Positions 15,675 to 25,109 of a DNA stretch of 64,000 nucleotides are shown piece by piece (position 1 is the first letter of the stretch; each line of letters starts with the position of its first letter). Origin of the DNA: UKL13-2 sp044229235 (GTDB lineage Bacteria > Pseudomonadota > Gammaproteobacteria > Burkholderiales > Usitatibacteraceae); NCBI GenBank assembly GCA_044229235.1, contig JBGATH010000001.1, positions 124,001 to 188,000 of the forward strand, written 5' to 3'. Below the pieces are notes generated by a model that saw nothing but the letters and a program-made list of their open reading frames with translations, searched no databases and was not told where the DNA came from. The position numbers and the translations under genes were made by a program.

Positions 15675-16523
15675 ATGCACGACAGTTCCACTCAGGGGAT
15701 CCCCAGTGTCGGTGATGTGCCGCGGCATGTGGCCATCATCATGGATGGCAATGGCCGCTGGGCCAAGCAGCGCTTCCTGCCGAGGGTGGCCGGCCACAAG
15801 CGCGGAGTCGAGGCGGTGCGCGCCACGGTCAAAGCCTGCGGCGAACTCGGCGTCGAGTTCCTGACACTGTTCGCGTTTTCCAGCGAGAACTGGCGCCGCC
15901 CGGCAGAGGAAGTCTCGGTGCTGATGCAGTTGTTCCTGCGGGCGCTTGAGAACGAGGTAACCAGGCTGCACGAGAGCGGGATTCGCTTCAAGGTGGTGGG
16001 TGATCTGTCGCCGTTCGACGCGCGCATTCGCGAGCTTGCCGCCAAGGGCGAGGAACTCACGCGAAACAATGACAAGTTGACCCTCACGGTGGCCGCCAAC
16101 TATGGCGGGCGCTGGGATATTTTGCAGGCCGCAAATAAAGCGCAACAGGCCAAACTCGAGCATTGGCGCGCCTCGCAGGCCAAAAATGGCCCGGAAGCCG
16201 CGTCCCTGCTGGAGTTTGCCCAATCAAGCGATGGCCAGATGAGCGAACGCGACCTGGCAGGGCACTTGGCCATGCACTATGCGCCCGAGCCTGACCTGTT
16301 CATCCGCACCGGCGGCGAGCAACGCATCAGCAACTTTCTGCTCTGGCAACTGGCTTACACCGAGTTCTATTTCACCTCGGTGCTGTGGCCGGATTTTGAT
16401 CGTGCCACGCTGGTGAAAGCCTTCGACTCCTATCGTTTGCGTGAGCGTCGCTTTGGACGTACCAGCGAGCAGTTGCTGGAGGCCAATACATCCATGAACG
16501 CGGCAAACGCCTCCGCCGCCTAG
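15675..16523 (+). CDS. uppS: Undecaprenyl diphosphate synthase with in-frame 22-residue palindromic insertion
   Basis: This cis-prenyltransferase makes the C55 lipid carrier for peptidoglycan and LPS. IIMDGNGRWAK holds the catalytic Asp, and RTGGEQRISNFLLWQ and LWPDFDR are family motifs. At 282 residues it is longer than the usual 250 or so. The excess is residues 160-181, which start KLEHWR and end LLEF and are encoded by a copy of the dispersed palindromic element (16152-16217). They lie between ANYGGRWDILQA and the RTGGE motif, a stretch of about 37 residues in E. coli and about 57 here. The catalytic core is intact and the gene looks functional. cdsA follows by 12 bases. Confidence 0.95.
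   Translation: MHDSSTQGIPSVGDVPRHVAIIMDGNGRWAKQRFLPRVAGHKRGVEAVRATVKACGELGVEFLTLFAFSSENWRRPAEEVSVLMQLFLRALENEVTRLHESGIRFKVVGDLSPFDARIRELAAKGEELTRNNDKLTLTVAANYGGRWDILQAANKAQQAKLEHWRASQAKNGPEAASLLEFAQSSDGQMSERDLAGHLAMHYAPEPDLFIRTGGEQRISNFLLWQLAYTEFYFTSVLWPDFDRATLVKAFDSYRLRERRFGRTSEQLLEANTSMNAANASAA
16152..16217 (+). repeat. Palindromic element copy A, in frame inside uppS
   Basis: 66 bp with outer arms AAACTCGAGCA and TGCTGGAGTTT, inner arms GGCC/GGCC around AAAAAT, and 22 sense codons. It shares arms and core with the copies at 26899, 41003, 49498 and 54875. It is read in the same phase as the copy in mtnA. Both strands are open in the corresponding frame. Confidence 0.85.
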
Positions 16524-16535
16524 CGGCACCGTCCC

Positions 16536-17393
16536 GTGCTCAAGACACGCGTCATTACAGCACTGGTCATTCTGCCGGTCGTCCTGCTCGCCCTGTTCAC
16601 CTTCTCGAACTGGGCGTGGGGTGTCTTTACGCTGGCTATCGTGATCGTCGCCGCGTGGGAGTGGGCGCGACTCGCACGCATGTCGCGAACCAACGGCAAT
16701 GTATTCCTGGCCGCGACCCTCGCGCTGGCGTGGATCGTGCTGATGGCCTACCTGCGCGGACCGGAAGCGCTCGCCGAATACGGCTGGTACCGGCAGATTG
16801 CTTTCGGCGTCGCGGCCGTGTTTTGGCTTGCGGTGGTGCCCCTGTGGCTGGTACGCGGCTGGCGCCCCCGCTCGCGCCTGTTGCTGGCGCTGGCCGGATG
16901 GGCCGTACTGTTTCCGACCTGGCTGGCGTTGCTTTCGCTGCGTGATGTGAATCCGCTGATGCTGTTGTCGTTCGCTGTCATCGTCTGGGTGGCGGATATT
17001 GCCGCCTATTTCGTCGGCAAAGCCGTGGGCAGGCACAAACTGGCGCCGTCGATCAGCCCCGGCAAGACGGTCGAGGGCGCGATCGGCGGCCTTGCCGGCG
17101 CGCTGGCCTACTATTTCCTTTGGCAGTACCTGGCAACGCACACCGATGCGGGCGCCGAGTTGTGGGTGCGCCAACTGCTGGCGAACGGCCCCCTGCTACT
17201 CGGCGTGTTTCTGTTGCTTGGCTGCCTGTCGATCGAGGGTGACCTGTTTGAATCCTGGATGAAGCGCGGTGCGGAAATGAAGGATTCGAGCAACCTGCTT
17301 CCGGGCCACGGCGGCGTGCTCGATCGCATCGATGCCCTCACGTCGACGCTGCCGCTGGCCGCGCTTTACGCGATGGTTGCGGCGAGGTTGTAG
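16536..17393 (+). CDS. cdsA: Phosphatidate cytidylyltransferase
   Basis: 285 residues starting at a GTG. It converts phosphatidate and CTP to CDP-diacylglycerol in the inner membrane, the branch point of phospholipid synthesis. Seven to eight hydrophobic helices are evident. The C-terminal signature reads SPGKTVEGAIGG (about residue 170) and later LKDSSNLLPGHGGVLDRIDALTSTLP-like text (MKDSSNLLPGHGG, LDRIDAL), which is the Prosite CDS motif. It is tightly packed between uppS and dxr (3 bases), as in many proteobacteria. Confidence 0.97.
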   Translation: MLKTRVITALVILPVVLLALFTFSNWAWGVFTLAIVIVAAWEWARLARMSRTNGNVFLAATLALAWIVLMAYLRGPEALAEYGWYRQIAFGVAAVFWLAVVPLWLVRGWRPRSRLLLALAGWAVLFPTWLALLSLRDVNPLMLLSFAVIVWVADIAAYFVGKAVGRHKLAPSISPGKTVEGAIGGLAGALAYYFLWQYLATHTDAGAELWVRQLLANGPLLLGVFLLLGCLSIEGDLFESWMKRGAEMKDSSNLLPGHGGVLDRIDALTSTLPLAALYAMVAARL

Positions 17394-17396
17394 GCC

Positions 17397-18596
17397 ATGA
17401 GGAATGTCGCGATTCTCGGCTCCACCGGCTCAATCGGCGCCAGCACGCTCGACGTGATTTCCCGGCATCCGGACAAATATCGCGCGTTCGCGCTGTCGGC
17501 TTCGTCGCGCGTCGAGGAACTGGCGCAGCAGTGCCGGCGCTTCCGTCCGCGCTTCGCCGCCATGCCCGACCCGGCTCATGCCAAGGCATTGCGTGCGCGC
17601 CTGCTCGCGCTGAACGTTGATACCGAGGTGCTCGATGGCGACGGTGCCTTGTCCGCGATTGCGACCCATCCGGACACGCACGCGGTGATGGCTGCCATCG
17701 TCGGCGCGGCCGGATTGCCCTCCTCGCTGGCTGCGGCGCAGGCCGGCAAGACGGTGCTGCTGGCAAACAAGGAAGCGCTGGTGATGGCGGGCGCCATCTT
17801 CATGGAGGCGGTGCGTGCCAGTGGTGCGGTGCTGCTGCCCATCGACAGCGAACACAACGCCGTCTTCCAGTCGTTGCCGCGCAATTTCGCAGACGGCCTG
17901 AACCAGGTTGGTGTAAGGCGCATCATTCTGACCGCATCCGGCGGACCGTTTCGCCAGCGGCCGCTTTCAGACCTCGCCAATGTCACACCGGAACAAGCCT
18001 GTGCGCACCCGAACTGGGTGATGGGCAAGAAGATTTCCGTCGACTCGGCGACGATGATGAACAAGGGCCTCGAGGTCATCGAGGCGCACTGGCTGTTCAA
18101 TGCACAGCCCGCACAGATCGACGTGCTGATTCACCCGCAAAGCATCATCCACTCGATGGTGGAATACCTTGACGGCTCGGTGATCGCGCAAATGGGTAAC
18201 CCGGATATGCGCACACCCATTGCCCATGCGCTGGGCTTTCCGGACCGTATCGACGCCGGCGTTTCCGCGCTTGATCTGGCCAAGGCGGGCAAGCTCGAAT
18301 TTGAAGCCATGGATCCGGTGCGGTTTCCATGCGTGCGGCTGGCATACGATGCGCTGCGGAGGGGCGGCACCGCGCCAGCCGTGCTCAATGCCGCCAATGA
18401 GGTGGTGGTCGCAGCTTTTCTTGCCGGCGAACTGGCCTTCAGCGCCATTCCACACGCGATCGAGGATGTGCTCGCCGGCGCCCGCATCGCGGCGGTCCGC
18501 AGCATTGCCGATGTCGTGGAGGCCGACGGCGCAGCGCGCGCATCGATGCGCCGGTGGATTGCCGATTTTGCTTCCGCGCGCAGCGCGGCTGAATAG
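17397..18596 (+). CDS. dxr: 1-deoxy-D-xylulose 5-phosphate reductoisomerase
   Basis: 399 residues. It performs the first committed step of the MEP isoprenoid pathway, using NADPH and a divalent metal. The N-terminal Rossmann motif AILGSTGSIGASTLDVI, the active-site stretch LPIDSEHNAVFQSL (metal-binding Asp and Glu), ITASGGPFR and the loop HPNWVMGKKISVDSATMMNKGLE are all present, as is the C-terminal alpha-helical domain. The length is normal. It supplies precursors for the UppS reaction encoded just upstream. Confidence 0.98.
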   Translation: MRNVAILGSTGSIGASTLDVISRHPDKYRAFALSASSRVEELAQQCRRFRPRFAAMPDPAHAKALRARLLALNVDTEVLDGDGALSAIATHPDTHAVMAAIVGAAGLPSSLAAAQAGKTVLLANKEALVMAGAIFMEAVRASGAVLLPIDSEHNAVFQSLPRNFADGLNQVGVRRIILTASGGPFRQRPLSDLANVTPEQACAHPNWVMGKKISVDSATMMNKGLEVIEAHWLFNAQPAQIDVLIHPQSIIHSMVEYLDGSVIAQMGNPDMRTPIAHALGFPDRIDAGVSALDLAKAGKLEFEAMDPVRFPCVRLAYDALRRGGTAPAVLNAANEVVVAAFLAGELAFSAIPHAIEDVLAGARIAAVRSIADVVEADGAARASMRRWIADFASARSAAE

Positions 18597-18606
18597 GCGC
18601 TGACCG

Positions 18607-19977
18607 ATGAACCTCCTCATCACCGTTTTCGCCTTTATCGTCGCCATCGGTATTCTGGTGACGATTCATGAGCTGGGACATTACTGGGCCGCGCGCTGGT
18701 GTGATGTGAAGATCCTGCGTTTTTCACTCGGCTTCGGCCGGCCGCTGGTCATGCGCCGCCGCGGCCCCGACCAGACCGAGTGGGTGCTGGCGGCTCTGCC
18801 CCTGGGCGGGTATGTGAAGATGGCAGACGAGCGCGACGAAGGTGTCGCGCCTGAGGAGCGTGCGCGCGCCTTCAACAACAAGACGGTATGGCAGCGGATC
18901 TTCATCGTGGCGGCCGGACCCATCGCCAATTTTGTCCTGGCAGCGGTTTTCTACTGGGTGTTGCTGGTTGGTGGCATCCCTGGCCTCAAGCCCTATGTCG
19001 CGGTGCCGCCGGTGAAATCGCCTGCCGCGGCGGCCGGGTTTGAGGGTCATGAACTGATCCGGCGTGTTGGCGACACGGAGGTGCGAACCTGGTCTGACGC
19101 GCGCCTGGCACTGATCGATCAGGCGGTGAAGCGCGGCACCTTGGACATCGAAGTCGAGGATGGCCGTGGTCGGCGCTACGGCCGGCAACTCGATCTTGCC
19201 ATTCTTTCAAAGGATGATCTGGACAAGGATTTTCTCGGCAAGATCGGCCTGGTACCGTTGCGTGCCTCTGCCCTGAATGTGCTCGACGAGGTGGTCGCCG
19301 GCAGCGCAGCCGATCGCGCCGGGCTGCGCAGCGGTGATCGCATCGTGTCCATTGACGGCAATCCGGTCGTGCGCTGGGAGAAGATCGTCGAAGCCGTCTC
19401 CAGCCGGCCGGGTCGCGAAGTCCTCATTGGGATTGAGCGTGGCGCAGCGAGGATTTCCGTTCCCGTGACACCGGACAGCATCGCCGATCCGGCCGGCGGC
19501 AAACCTTTCGGCCGCATTGGCGTCAAACCGCAGATCGACCGTGCGCTGGCTGAAAAGCTTGGCACGATCATCCGCTACGGTCCGTTGGACGCGGTCGTGC
19601 CGGCCATTGGCAAAGTCTGGGAAATGTCGCTATTCAGCTTGCGAATGATGGGGCGCATGCTTACCGGCGATGTGTCCTGGAAGAACCTGTCCGGGCCGGT
19701 AACCATCGCTGACTACGCCGGCCAGTCCGCGATGCTCGGCTGGGTGCCGTATTTGAACTTTCTGGCACTCATCAGTATCAGTCTTGGAGTGCTCAATCTG
19801 CTGCCTGTCCCAGTCTTGGATGGGGGGCAGTTGATGTATTATATGGCCGAGATTCTCAAGGGTAGCCCGGTATCGGAACGGGTCATGCAAATCGGCCAGC
19901 AGGCCGGCTTGGCTCTGCTCCTTGGACTAACGGCATTCGCCTTCTACAACGATATTCACCGTCTCCTCACCGGTTAA
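18607..19977 (+). CDS. rseP: Site-2 zinc metalloprotease RseP
   Basis: 456 residues of an inner-membrane intramembrane protease. The zinc motif HELGH (residues 21-25) sits in the first helix, two periplasmic PDZ domains occupy about 110-290, and the third zinc ligand region is NLLPVPVLDGGQLMYYM (about 398-414). In E. coli it cleaves the anti-sigma factor RseA and signal peptide remnants; here it likely serves an envelope stress pathway. It directly precedes bamA, whose misassembled substrates trigger that response. Confidence 0.97.
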   Translation: MNLLITVFAFIVAIGILVTIHELGHYWAARWCDVKILRFSLGFGRPLVMRRRGPDQTEWVLAALPLGGYVKMADERDEGVAPEERARAFNNKTVWQRIFIVAAGPIANFVLAAVFYWVLLVGGIPGLKPYVAVPPVKSPAAAAGFEGHELIRRVGDTEVRTWSDARLALIDQAVKRGTLDIEVEDGRGRRYGRQLDLAILSKDDLDKDFLGKIGLVPLRASALNVLDEVVAGSAADRAGLRSGDRIVSIDGNPVVRWEKIVEAVSSRPGREVLIGIERGAARISVPVTPDSIADPAGGKPFGRIGVKPQIDRALAEKLGTIIRYGPLDAVVPAIGKVWEMSLFSLRMMGRMLTGDVSWKNLSGPVTIADYAGQSAMLGWVPYLNFLALISISLGVLNLLPVPVLDGGQLMYYMAEILKGSPVSERVMQIGQQAGLALLLGLTAFAFYNDIHRLLTG

Positions 19978-19984
19978 CTACTTG

Positions 19985-22282
19985 ATGCGTTCACGTCCCG
20001 CCCTGCGCGTTTCCGCGCTGCTTGCCGCTTTGTCTGCTGCGCTGTTCTCCGCGGCCACTCTGGCCATCCAGCCCTTTGTGATTCGCGATATCCGCGTGGA
20101 GGGTGTACAGCGTACCGAGGCCGGCACCGTGTTCAGTTATCTGCCGGTCAAGGTCGGCGAACAAATGGACGATGACAAGGCGGCTGCCGCGCTCAAGGCG
20201 CTGTACGCAACCGGTTTCTATTCCGATGTCCGCCTCGAATCCGAAAACGACGTGCTGGTGGTGTTCGTCGTCGAGCGCCCGGCGATTTCGCAGATTGAAA
20301 TCAACGGCGCCAAGGAGTTCACCAAGGAGAACCTGAAGGACGGTCTGAAGCAGGTCGGCATATCCGAAAGCAAGATTTTTGACCGCTCGGTACTCGATCG
20401 CGCGGAAAAGGAGATCAAACGGCAGTACACCAGCCGTGGTTTTTACTCCTCGAAAGTGACCACGACAGTCACGCCGCTGGAGCGCAACCGGGTCTCGCTT
20501 ACCTTCACGATCGATGAGGGCGAAGTCTCCAAGATTGTCGATATCAATATCATCGGCGCCTCGGCTTTTTCCGAGAGCACGCTGCTCAAGGAGTTCGAAC
20601 TCACCACAGGCGGCTGGTTGTCGTGGTTCACCAAGGACGACCAATATTCGAAACAAAAGCTGTCCGGCGACCTCGAAAAGCTGCGCTCGTACTACTTGAA
20701 CCGTGGCTACCTTGAATTCAACATCGATTCCACGCAGGTGTCGATCACGCCGGACAAGGAAAAAATCTACATCGGCATCAACCTCAACGAGGGGCCGGTC
20801 TACAAGCTGGGCGACATCAAATTCGCCGGCGACCTGAAGATCCCGGAAGAGGAAATGCGTTCGCTGCTGTTGTTCAAGCCGGGTGAAACCTTCTCGCGCC
20901 AGAGAATTGTCGATTCCGTGAAGGCGATCAACGACCGGCTGGGCAACGATGGTTACTCGTTCGCGAACATCAACCCGGTACCGGACCTGGACAAGGACAA
21001 GAAGATCGCCACCTTCACGCTGTTCGTTGATCCGGGCCGGCGCGTGTATGTCCGTCGCATCAATGTGCAGGGCAATTCACGCACGCGCGACGAAGTAGTG
21101 CGCCGCGAAATGCGCCAGATGGAAGCCGGCTGGTACTCCATCGACAAAATCAACCGTTCGAAGGAGCGCCTGGATCGCACCGGGTTCTTCGAGGAAGTCA
21201 CCGTCGAAACACCGGCCGTGCCCGGCACCACCGACCAGGTCGACCTGAACGTGACGGTCAAGGAGCGCAATACCGGCAGCCTGCAGTTCGGCCTCGGCTA
21301 TTCGCAGGCGGAAAAACTCACGCTTTCAGCCTCGGTATCGCAGGCGAATATTTTCGGCAGCGGCAACCAGCTCTCATTCCGCATCAACAACGGTACCGTC
21401 AGCAAGGTCTATGAGGTTTCGTACCTCAACCCTTACTGGACGGCTGATGGCATTTCGCGCGGCTTTGATCTTTTCCGTCGGGATCTCAATACCGAATCCC
21501 TCAATACCGGAGATTACCGGTCGTCAACAACCGGTGCCGGCGTCCGCTTTGGCGTACCCGTGACGGAGTACGACGCCATCAACTTCGGCGTGGGATTCGA
21601 GCGCAACGACATCGTGCTTGATTCGCTGAGTCCGCCCGCATACATCGACTACGTCTCGCAGTTCGGCACCCGCAGCACGACAATTCGCGGTTCCTTGGGT
21701 TACGCGCGCGATACGCGCGACAGCATCTACTTTCCGACGCGTGGCTATCTGCTGGAAGCTGGTGCGGAAGGCGGCTTGCCCGGTGGTGACATCAAGTACT
21801 ACCGCGTGCAGACGCATGCCCAGTATCTGCGGCCGGTGTGGGGTCCGATCGTGTTGTCGGCCAACTATGAGTTCGGTTTTGCCAACGGTTACGGCGGCAA
21901 GTCGCTGCCGTTCTTCAAGAATTTCTATGCCGGCGGTGTCGATTCCGTGCGCGGCTTTGAACAGAGCTCGCTTGGACCGCGCGATGCCAACGGCTCATAT
22001 ACCGGCGGCAACCGAAGGATGGTCGGCAGTCTGGAGCTGCTGTTTCCGATGCCGGGCGTGAAAACCGACAAGTCCGTACGCATTTCAACCTTCATTGATG
22101 CCGGCAATGTGTGGGCGGCCTACGAGGACATCAAACTCAAGGATTTGCGGAGTTCGGTCGGCGTGGCCGTCAGCTGGTTTTCACCGGTGGGACCACTCAA
22201 ATTCAGCCTGTCCAAGCCCTTGAAGCAAAAGCCCGAAGACAAGATCGAGCGTTTCCAATTCCTGCTCGGTCGCGTATTCTGA
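19985..22282 (+). CDS. bamA: Outer membrane assembly factor BamA
   Basis: 765 residues from the ATG at 19985; the frame also allows a TTG three bases upstream. It is the core of the BAM complex, which folds beta-barrel proteins, including the conduit barrel and autotransporter of this window. A signal peptide (about 1-28, ending TLA) is followed by five POTRA domains to about residue 420 and then a 16-strand barrel. VDSVRGFEQSSLGPRD contains the conserved VRGF loop motif, and the protein ends in Phe (GRVF). It lies 7 bases after rseP, and skp follows. Confidence 0.98.
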   Translation: MRSRPALRVSALLAALSAALFSAATLAIQPFVIRDIRVEGVQRTEAGTVFSYLPVKVGEQMDDDKAAAALKALYATGFYSDVRLESENDVLVVFVVERPAISQIEINGAKEFTKENLKDGLKQVGISESKIFDRSVLDRAEKEIKRQYTSRGFYSSKVTTTVTPLERNRVSLTFTIDEGEVSKIVDINIIGASAFSESTLLKEFELTTGGWLSWFTKDDQYSKQKLSGDLEKLRSYYLNRGYLEFNIDSTQVSITPDKEKIYIGINLNEGPVYKLGDIKFAGDLKIPEEEMRSLLLFKPGETFSRQRIVDSVKAINDRLGNDGYSFANINPVPDLDKDKKIATFTLFVDPGRRVYVRRINVQGNSRTRDEVVRREMRQMEAGWYSIDKINRSKERLDRTGFFEEVTVETPAVPGTTDQVDLNVTVKERNTGSLQFGLGYSQAEKLTLSASVSQANIFGSGNQLSFRINNGTVSKVYEVSYLNPYWTADGISRGFDLFRRDLNTESLNTGDYRSSTTGAGVRFGVPVTEYDAINFGVGFERNDIVLDSLSPPAYIDYVSQFGTRSTTIRGSLGYARDTRDSIYFPTRGYLLEAGAEGGLPGGDIKYYRVQTHAQYLRPVWGPIVLSANYEFGFANGYGGKSLPFFKNFYAGGVDSVRGFEQSSLGPRDANGSYTGGNRRMVGSLELLFPMPGVKTDKSVRISTFIDAGNVWAAYEDIKLKDLRSSVGVAVSWFSPVGPLKFSLSKPLKQKPEDKIERFQFLLGRVF

Positions 22283-22310
22283 CGGCATATCGCACGCTGG
22301 AGACCTGATC

Positions 22311-22802
22311 ATGCGACTCTCTTTCCTGTTACTGACTTGCGCCATGCTGGCGATGCCCGTGGCATCTGCGGCGGAAAAGATCGGTTTTGTTAACCAGGAG
22401 CGAATTCTGCGGGAGTCCGGACCGGCCAAGCGCTCCCAGGCCAAGCTGGACAAGGAATTCGCGACGCGACGAACCGAGCTCGACCGCATGGAAAAGCAGG
22501 GTCGCGAGCTTGAAGCCACGCTGCAAAAGGAGGCGGTGACGTTGCCGGAAGCCGATCGTGCCGCCAAGGAACGCCAGCTTTCCCAGCTTACGCGTGATTT
22601 TCAGCGACTCCAGCGCGAGTTCCGCGAGGATGTCAACCTGCGCCGCAATGAAGAACTGGCATCGCTGCAGGAGCGCGCCAACAAGGTGATCAATGACATT
22701 GCCGAAAAAGAGAAGTTCGACCTGATCCTGCAGGAGGCTGTGTTTGCCAGCAGCAAGATCGACATCACCGACAAAGTGCTGAAGGCGCTGGCCGACAAAT
22801 AA
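22311..22802 (+). CDS. skp: Periplasmic chaperone Skp/OmpH
   Basis: 163 residues with a signal peptide (about 1-20, ending VASAAEK). The mature part starts with KIGFVNQERIL and continues as a long charged coiled coil (about 45-130), the tentacle of the trimeric chaperone that carries unfolded outer-membrane proteins to BamA. The C-terminal strand KFDLILQEAVFASSKIDITDKVLKAL is typical. GGAG precedes the ATG. It sits in the standard bamA-skp-lpxD order. Confidence 0.96.
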   Translation: MRLSFLLLTCAMLAMPVASAAEKIGFVNQERILRESGPAKRSQAKLDKEFATRRTELDRMEKQGRELEATLQKEAVTLPEADRAAKERQLSQLTRDFQRLQREFREDVNLRRNEELASLQERANKVINDIAEKEKFDLILQEAVFASSKIDITDKVLKALADK

Positions 22803-22855
22803 CCGCCGCGGTACGCGACATGGCGACGATGGAGCCGCCATGCGAAAATAAGCGG

Positions 22856-23872
22856 ATGTTCCTTTCAGATATCCATCAACGCCTGGGCGGCGAAGTGATT
22901 GGCGATGCGTCCGTGGCGCTGGCGGGTGTCGGCACCCTGGAAGCCGCGGACCGGTCCCAGATCACTTTCCTGGCCAATCCACGCTACCGCAAGTTGCTTG
23001 CGACCACGCGTGCCGGCGCCGTCATTCTTGGCGCAAACGATCGGGACCTCAGCGGATTGCCGCGCATAATTACCGCCAATCCCTATGCGTACTTCGCGCG
23101 CGTCGCCCAGCTGTTTTCAGTCGTGCCGGCGCATCCTGCAGGCATTCATCCGATGGCGATGGTGCATGCCGGCGCAAGGATTTCCCCCAGCGCATCTGTC
23201 GCCGAGTTTGCCTCAATCGGGGCCGGTGCAAACATCGCTGAGGGCGTACGCATCGGTCCAGGCTGCGTGATTGGCGAGGGCGCGGCAATTGGCCCGGGCT
23301 CCACGCTGACGGCACGGGTTACCGTTTACGATCGCTGTCACATCGGCGCGCGCAATCTCATCCATGCGGGGGTTGTCATCGGCGCGGATGGTTTCGGTTT
23401 TGCGCCGGACTTTGTCGCCGGCACCGGCAGCTGGGTAAAGATTCCGCAAACGGGCCGGGTGCTGGTGGGTGATGATTGCGAGATCGGTGCCAACACCACC
23501 ATCGACCGCGGCGCGATCGAGGATACGGTCATCGGCAATGACGTGAAGCTGGACAACCAGATCCAGATCGGCCACAACTGCGTGGTTGGAGACCATACCG
23601 TCATCTCGGGGTGCGTTGGCATCGCCGGCAGCACGCGCATCGGCAAGCACGTCATGATCGGCGGTGCCGCCGGGGCCATCGGGCACCTGGAAATTTGCGA
23701 TGGGGCCGTCATTTCGGCAATGACGCTGGTTACCAAATCGATTACCCGGCCGGGCACCTATACCGGTTCAATGCCGCCCATGCGGCACGAAGACTGGCTC
23801 AAAAACGCCGTACACCTGCGGCGGCTCGATGCCATGGCCGACGCGATCAAGAAAAAAGGGGAAGCATCATGA
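22856..23872 (+). CDS. lpxD: UDP-3-O-acylglucosamine N-acyltransferase
   Basis: The third step of lipid A synthesis. The ATG at 22856 gives 338 residues and places MFLSDIHQRLGGEVIGD where other LpxD proteins begin; the frame is open to an ATG at 22820. The N-terminal uridine-binding domain (about 1-95; QITFLANPRYRKLL) is followed by left-handed beta-helix hexapeptide repeats (about 95-300), with the active-site His in GHNCVVGDHTVISG. The C-terminal helix ends in the ATGA overlap with fabZ, which indicates coupled translation. Confidence 0.96.
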   Translation: MFLSDIHQRLGGEVIGDASVALAGVGTLEAADRSQITFLANPRYRKLLATTRAGAVILGANDRDLSGLPRIITANPYAYFARVAQLFSVVPAHPAGIHPMAMVHAGARISPSASVAEFASIGAGANIAEGVRIGPGCVIGEGAAIGPGSTLTARVTVYDRCHIGARNLIHAGVVIGADGFGFAPDFVAGTGSWVKIPQTGRVLVGDDCEIGANTTIDRGAIEDTVIGNDVKLDNQIQIGHNCVVGDHTVISGCVGIAGSTRIGKHVMIGGAAGAIGHLEICDGAVISAMTLVTKSITRPGTYTGSMPPMRHEDWLKNAVHLRRLDAMADAIKKKGEAS

Positions 23873-24333
23873 CCATGCACACCAGCCCGGTGATGGAAAT
23901 TGCCGAGATCAAGCGCTATCTCGCGCACCGCTACCCGTTCCTGCTGGTGGATCGCGTGCTCGAACTCGAGCCCGGCAAGCGTATCAAGGCGCTGAAAAAT
24001 GTCACGATCAATGAGCCTTTTTTCCAAGGTCATTTTCCGCATTTTCACGTCATGCCCGGCGTGCTGATCATCGAGGCGCTGGCGCAGGCATCCGGGCTGC
24101 TGTCGCTCCGGTCGCGCGCCGAGCCACCGGGCGCGAATGTCGTGTTCTTTTTCGCCGGCATCGACGATGCCCGTTTCAAACGGCCGGTGGTGCCGGGCGA
24201 TGCGCTGACGCTGGAGTCGGAGCTGCTGGTTGAAAAGCGCGGCCTGGTCAAGTATGCCGTTAAGGCCAGCGTGGGCGAGCAACTTGCCTGTGAAGCCCAG
24301 CTGCTTTGCACGATGAAGCAAATGGCCTTATGA
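23869..24333 (+). CDS. fabZ: 3-hydroxyacyl-ACP dehydratase FabZ
   Basis: 154 residues from the ATG at 23869, which overlaps the lpxD stop and has AAGGGGAA upstream. It dehydrates 3-hydroxyacyl-ACP in fatty acid synthesis and competes with lipid A synthesis for the same precursor. HRYPFLLVDRV, then FFQGHFPHFHVMPGVLIIEALAQASG, contains the catalytic His and Glu of the hot-dog fold. Long upstream open frame is not coding. The gene lies between lpxD and lpxA with overlaps on both sides, which may keep the two pathways balanced. Confidence 0.97.
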   Translation: MTMHTSPVMEIAEIKRYLAHRYPFLLVDRVLELEPGKRIKALKNVTINEPFFQGHFPHFHVMPGVLIIEALAQASGLLSLRSRAEPPGANVVFFFAGIDDARFKRPVVPGDALTLESELLVEKRGLVKYAVKASVGEQLACEAQLLCTMKQMAL

Positions 24334-25109
24334 GCGTAAAGATTCATCCTGCCGCGATCGTTGATCCACGCGCCCGGATTGGCGAAGGCGTATCCATAGG
24401 CGCCTTCAGCGTCGTCGACGGCGATGTCGAGATCGGCGACGGTACCAGCATCGGCCATCACTGCGTGGTGACCGGGCATACCCGCATCGGCCGCGACAAC
24501 CGCATTTTCCATTTCACCTCGATCGGTGAAGCCAACCAGGACAAGAAATACCAGGGCGAGCCGACGCGGTTGGAGATTGGCGATCGCAACACCATCCGGG
24601 AGTATTGCAGCCTCAATCGCGGCACGGTGCAGGATCGCGGTGTGACCACGATCGGCAGCGACAACTGGCTGATGGCGTATGTGCACGTGGCGCACGACTG
24701 CGTGGTCGGAGATCGCACCACCATCGCCAACTGCACCCAACTCGCCGGCCACGTTCACGTCGGCGACTGGGCAACGCTGGGCGGCTTTACCGGGGTGCAC
24801 CAGTTTGTGAAGATCGGCGCGCATGTCATGTGCGGCGTTTCAAGCGTGGTGCTGATGGACATCCCGCCGTATGTGACGGCCGGCGGCAATCCCTTGTCGG
24901 CGGCCGGCATCAACGCGGAAGGCTTGAAGCGTCGCGATTTCACGACGGAGCAGATTGCCACCATCAAGCGCGCCTACAAGACGCTTTACCGTTCCGGCCT
25001 GACCTTTGCCGAGGCCAAGGAGCGGATTGCGCAGGACGCTGTTACCGCGCCGGAACTGCGCATCCTCGCCGACTTCCTGGCCGCATCCACCCGTGGAATC
25101 GTTCGCTGA
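24330..25109 (+). CDS. lpxA: UDP-N-acetylglucosamine acyltransferase
   Basis: 259 residues from the ATG at 24330, which overlaps the fabZ stop (ATGA). It is the first enzyme of lipid A synthesis. MSVKIHPAAIVDPRARIGEGVSIGAFSVV opens the left-handed beta-helix of hexapeptide repeats. HVAHDCVVGDRTTIANCTQLAGHVHVGDWATLGGFTGVHQFVKIG holds the catalytic His and ruler residues, and the C-terminal helical part has the usual LKRRDFTTEQIATIKRAYKTLYRSG. TGATG overlap couples it to lpxB. Confidence 0.98.
   Translation: MSVKIHPAAIVDPRARIGEGVSIGAFSVVDGDVEIGDGTSIGHHCVVTGHTRIGRDNRIFHFTSIGEANQDKKYQGEPTRLEIGDRNTIREYCSLNRGTVQDRGVTTIGSDNWLMAYVHVAHDCVVGDRTTIANCTQLAGHVHVGDWATLGGFTGVHQFVKIGAHVMCGVSSVVLMDIPPYVTAGGNPLSAAGINAEGLKRRDFTTEQIATIKRAYKTLYRSGLTFAEAKERIAQDAVTAPELRILADFLAASTRGIVR

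Noticed and set aside
24605..25108. Long N-terminal extension of lpxB
   Set aside because: The open frame runs through lpxA in another phase. The conserved LpxB start MKVGIVAGEASGD is at 25109 with a TGATG coupling.
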